Source of the DNA: Clostridia bacterium
GTDB taxonomy: Bacteria; Bacillota_A; Clostridia; Oscillospirales; CAG-272
Length of the DNA stretch: 5,752 bases
Direction of reading: 5' to 3'
Assembly: GCA_017395725.1 (NCBI GenBank)
Contig: JAFQOB010000257.1
Location: forward strand, 1-5,752
In this document: one piece after another, positions 4,932-5,752 of the stretch
How the letters are laid out: the number at the start of each line of letters is the position of its first letter
Position numbering within the stretch: the first letter of the stretch is position 1
Translations under genes and position numbers: made by a program
Notes under the pieces: model-generated
Database searches by the model: none
Seen by the model: the letters and a program-made list of their open reading frames with translations, nothing else
What the model was told of the DNA's origin: nothing

Positions 4932-5720
4932 ATGAATATTATAAACAAGATGTTTTATTTCCTTAACCATAAAGGCTCAAGCATTCCGAAAACGCCAATA
5001 GTCAAAATTAGTTTTTATCACCTTACTTTTATCTTAGAAGGAACATTCAGCTATTTTGTTGACGGAAAAGAATACGTGCTCGAAAAAAACGATGCTATTC
5101 TCCTCCCATCCGGTGTCTTGCGTCAAAGAGGTGCTATCCCTGACTACGTGCATTACGTCATTATCAATTATTATCCAAAAAAAGAAAACGAACTTCGTTC
5201 AACTGTATTTTTCAAAAATGCCATAAATCAATCTATTCTTAATTTACTCAATGCCTGTCCTTGCAATATTTACGCCGTCGATAAGCTGGACAACAAAGAT
5301 TCCTACGAAAACAAAAAAACATATACAATTCTGCATAATATTTTTAACTGTATTCTTATTGAACTCTTTGACTCTCTGAATCACGAAATTAGTAACCCTC
5401 ATATAAATAACGCTCTAAGATTTATTAACGAAAACATCACTAAACCCATTACCCTTGATGACGTTTGCAAAGCAATTCATCTCTCAAAGCCCTATACAAC
5501 AAGACTCTTTAAAAAAGAAATGAATTTGACTGTTTCCGAGTTTATTAATAAACAAAAGCTTTCTGTGGCAAAAAATATGCTCGTCAACGACGACCTGTCA
5601 TTACAGGATATTTCATCAAATCTCGGCTATGAGAACTATTGTTATTTTTCAAAAATTTTTAAGAAACATTATGGGGTTTCTCCGCTAAAGATGAAAAAAG
5701 AGTTGGAAAAAAATAAATAG
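4932..5720 (+). CDS. AraC-family transcriptional regulator (R3)
   Basis: Cytoplasmic regulator of 262 residues and the most diverged of the three paralogues. The cupin-like half keeps FYHLTFILEGTFSYFVDGKE and NDAILLPSG. It has lost the TDRER motif of R1 and R2 (here VLRQRGA) and differs at residues 12-25, so it may sense another ligand. The connector LHNIFNCILIELFDSL is conserved. The first helix-turn-helix lies at 173-198 (ITLDDVCKAIHLSKPYTTRLF), with Pro replacing the Glu of the other two. The second lies at 223-251 (ISSNLGYENYCYFSKIFKKHYG). The start at 4932 aligns MNIINKMFYF with MNFIKNIFFF of R1 and has AAGAGGG upstream. It is divergent from L3, the presumed main target, and ends with TAG 32 bases before the window edge. 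Confidence 0.92.
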   Translation: MNIINKMFYFLNHKGSSIPKTPIVKISFYHLTFILEGTFSYFVDGKEYVLEKNDAILLPSGVLRQRGAIPDYVHYVIINYYPKKENELRSTVFFKNAINQSILNLLNACPCNIYAVDKLDNKDSYENKKTYTILHNIFNCILIELFDSLNHEISNPHINNALRFINENITKPITLDDVCKAIHLSKPYTTRLFKKEMNLTVSEFINKQKLSVAKNMLVNDDLSLQDISSNLGYENYCYFSKIFKKHYGVSPLKMKKELEKNK

Positions 5721-5728
5721 GGGTGTTT

Positions 5729-5752
5729 GGGATTTGTTTCTTCATACAATCC
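5729..5752 (+). terminator. Possible R3 terminator hairpin, cut by the window edge
   Basis: GGATT (5729-5733) can pair with AATCC (5748-5752), with GT/AC continuing past a bulge. Any longer stem and the T tract would lie outside the window, so this is tentative. Confidence 0.3.

Larger units (their letters stand above)
19..5720. repeat. Three tandem copies of a divergent lipoprotein/AraC module
   Basis: Units are 19-2291, 2319-3462 and 3495-5720. Each has the order lipoprotein (-), overlapping divergent promoters, AraC regulator (+), and the first two units each end in a bidirectional terminator. The proteins are clear paralogues across units, and the promoter regions are alignable. Units 1 and 2 are nearest to each other. 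Confidence 0.9.

Overview
The window is one locus built from three tandem copies of the same two-gene module. In each copy an AraC-family regulator on the + strand is divergent from a surface lipoprotein on the - strand. The DNA is AT-rich, the Shine-Dalgarno sequences are strong (GGAGG or GAGG type), the promoters are near-consensus vegetative TTGAC(A/T)/TATAAT, and the lipoprotein signal peptides are of the low-GC Gram-positive type. This suggests a Firmicute, probably an uncultured anaerobic Clostridia-class bacterium, perhaps from the gut. That placement is inference from style; no marker gene is present.

Layout. Module 1 has lipoprotein L1 (19-1281, -), a divergent promoter region (1282-1466) and regulator R1 (1467-2291, +). 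Module 2 has L2 (2319-2459, -), a promoter region (2460-2646) and R2 (2647-3462, +). L2 is a lipoprotein gene reduced to its signal peptide and part of the linker. Module 3 has L3 (3495-4772, -), a promoter region (4773-4931) and R3 (4932-5720, +). Convergent neighbours R1/L2 and R2/L3 are about 30 bp apart, each separated by one hairpin that can serve as a terminator in both directions. No gene-free stretch exceeds 300 bases. I found no RNA gene, mobile element, CRISPR array or origin.

How it may work. L1 and L3 are lipid-anchored extracytoplasmic proteins with a region resembling NlpC/P60 (papain-like) cysteine hydrolases, carrying a conserved Cys and His, followed by a probable Ig-like beta-sandwich at the C-terminus. 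R1-R3 have an N-terminal cupin-type sensing half and a C-terminal double helix-turn-helix. In all three divergent regions the two opposing promoters overlap on a shared core, TATAATA. Each direction uses it as its -10 element, with TTGAC(T/A) on one side and TTTCAA on the other. A conserved block lies just upstream of the lipoprotein -35, where an AraC-type activator would normally bind. The picture is a set of mutually exclusive promoter switches, each setting regulator against lipoprotein expression. The nearly identical recognition helices of R1-R3 make cross-talk likely.

Modules 1 and 2 are closer to each other than to module 3. They share linker DNA, 16-nt promoter spacers and an upstream TTCGCA box. 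The locus therefore seems to have grown by successive duplication followed by loss of most of L2.
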